Source: an uncultured Phascolarctobacterium sp.
Lineage (GTDB): Bacteria > Bacillota > Negativicutes > Acidaminococcales > Acidaminococcaceae
Assembly (NCBI GenBank): GCA_905207485.1
Contig: CAJLLL010000036.1
Location: 1 to 21,051, forward strand
Direction of reading: 5' to 3'
DNA: 21,051 bases
This document shows, one piece after another, positions 20,932 through 21,051 of this stretch. The position numbers and the translations under genes are program-made. The first letter of the stretch is position 1. Every line of letters begins with the position of its first letter. Below the pieces are notes generated by a model. The model searched no databases. It saw only the letters and a list, made by a program, of their open reading frames with translations, and was not told the DNA's origin.

Positions 20932-21051
20932 GCCTGGCTTTGCTGGCACAATTATAAACTTCGCTTAAAGCTCGTTTCTAATTGGCGATTCAGCCAAATA
21001 AAACTCCTGCGGCGAGCGGATTTTTTAACGCAAGCATGTTTGTCTAAAAAC

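Larger units (their letters stand above)
20725..21051. other. AT-rich intergenic region with no complete gene
   Basis: 327 bases up to the right edge. 20740-20870 is very T-rich on the plus strand and translates only to low-complexity hydrophobic sequence. A minus-strand TATAAT at 20812-20817 could serve the HTH gene but has a poor -35 (AAAGTA). Two inverted repeats lie at 20867-20931. From 20952 to the edge one minus-strand frame is open (ending ...ETSFKRSL), too short and unmatched to call a gene; it could be the 3' tail of a gene beyond the window. Confidence 0.5.

Noticed and set aside
1..21051. CRISPR arrays, transposons, toxin-antitoxin or phage-defence genes
   Set aside because: No regularly spaced repeats, transposase motifs or recognisable defence domains were seen on either strand.

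Overview
The window looks like chromosome from an anaerobic Firmicute. It is probably a member of the Negativicutes (Acidaminococcaceae/Phascolarctobacterium-like), but that is inferred from gene content and synteny, not from a marker gene. Supporting signs are a CodY regulator, the Bacillus-type order dprA-topA-trmFO-xerC-codY, an S2P protease-scpA-scpB-rluB-FAD oxidoreductase-cmk cluster, an [FeFe]-hydrogenase maturase (HydF), GGAGG-type ribosome binding sites and moderate GC. No rRNA, tRNA, CRISPR array, insertion sequence or prophage gene was seen.

Layout. (1) 1-4087, minus strand: an apparent operon running site-2 protease -> scpA -> scpB -> rluB -> HI0933/BaiN-like flavoprotein -> cmk (cut by the left edge), with several overlapping or nearly touching genes. 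(2) 4189-6697, minus: xerC -> codY -> a PaaG-like enoyl-CoA isomerase. A promoter with CodY-box-like palindromes lies in front and a terminator behind. The hslV-hslU pair that sits between xerC and codY in Bacillus is absent. (3) 6858-11390, minus: dprA -> topA -> trmFO, driven by a full-consensus promoter embedded in the last codons of the upstream glycosyltransferase gene (11445-12581). (4) 12710-15030, plus: nicotinate phosphoribosyltransferase and hydF, each followed by a strong hairpin terminator. (5) 15069-18599, minus: a compact metabolic module of nitrilase-superfamily amidase -> DUF2848 (fumarylacetoacetate-hydrolase-like) protein -> organic-acid permease -> GntR/FCD regulator. The regulator carries an in-frame amber stop that removes its last ~36 residues. 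The module has a ~195-nt leader. The predicted promoters of the operon and of the regulator share an 8-mer at identical spacing from the -10 box. (6) 18958-20724: a cysteine-rich DUF6125-type gene (plus) overlaps tail-to-tail with a secreted repeat protein (minus), followed by a small C-terminal-HTH protein. (7) 20725-21051: AT-rich DNA with two perfect 9-bp inverted repeats and no convincing complete gene.

Regions 1-4 are housekeeping: chromosome segregation, ribosome and tRNA modification, DNA topology and uptake, NAD salvage, global nutrient regulation. Region 5 is the best candidate for a poorly described system: uptake and hydrolysis of an amide-containing or otherwise acylated organic acid under a GntR regulator that may be decaying in this strain. 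Function there is inferred from family membership and operon order only.
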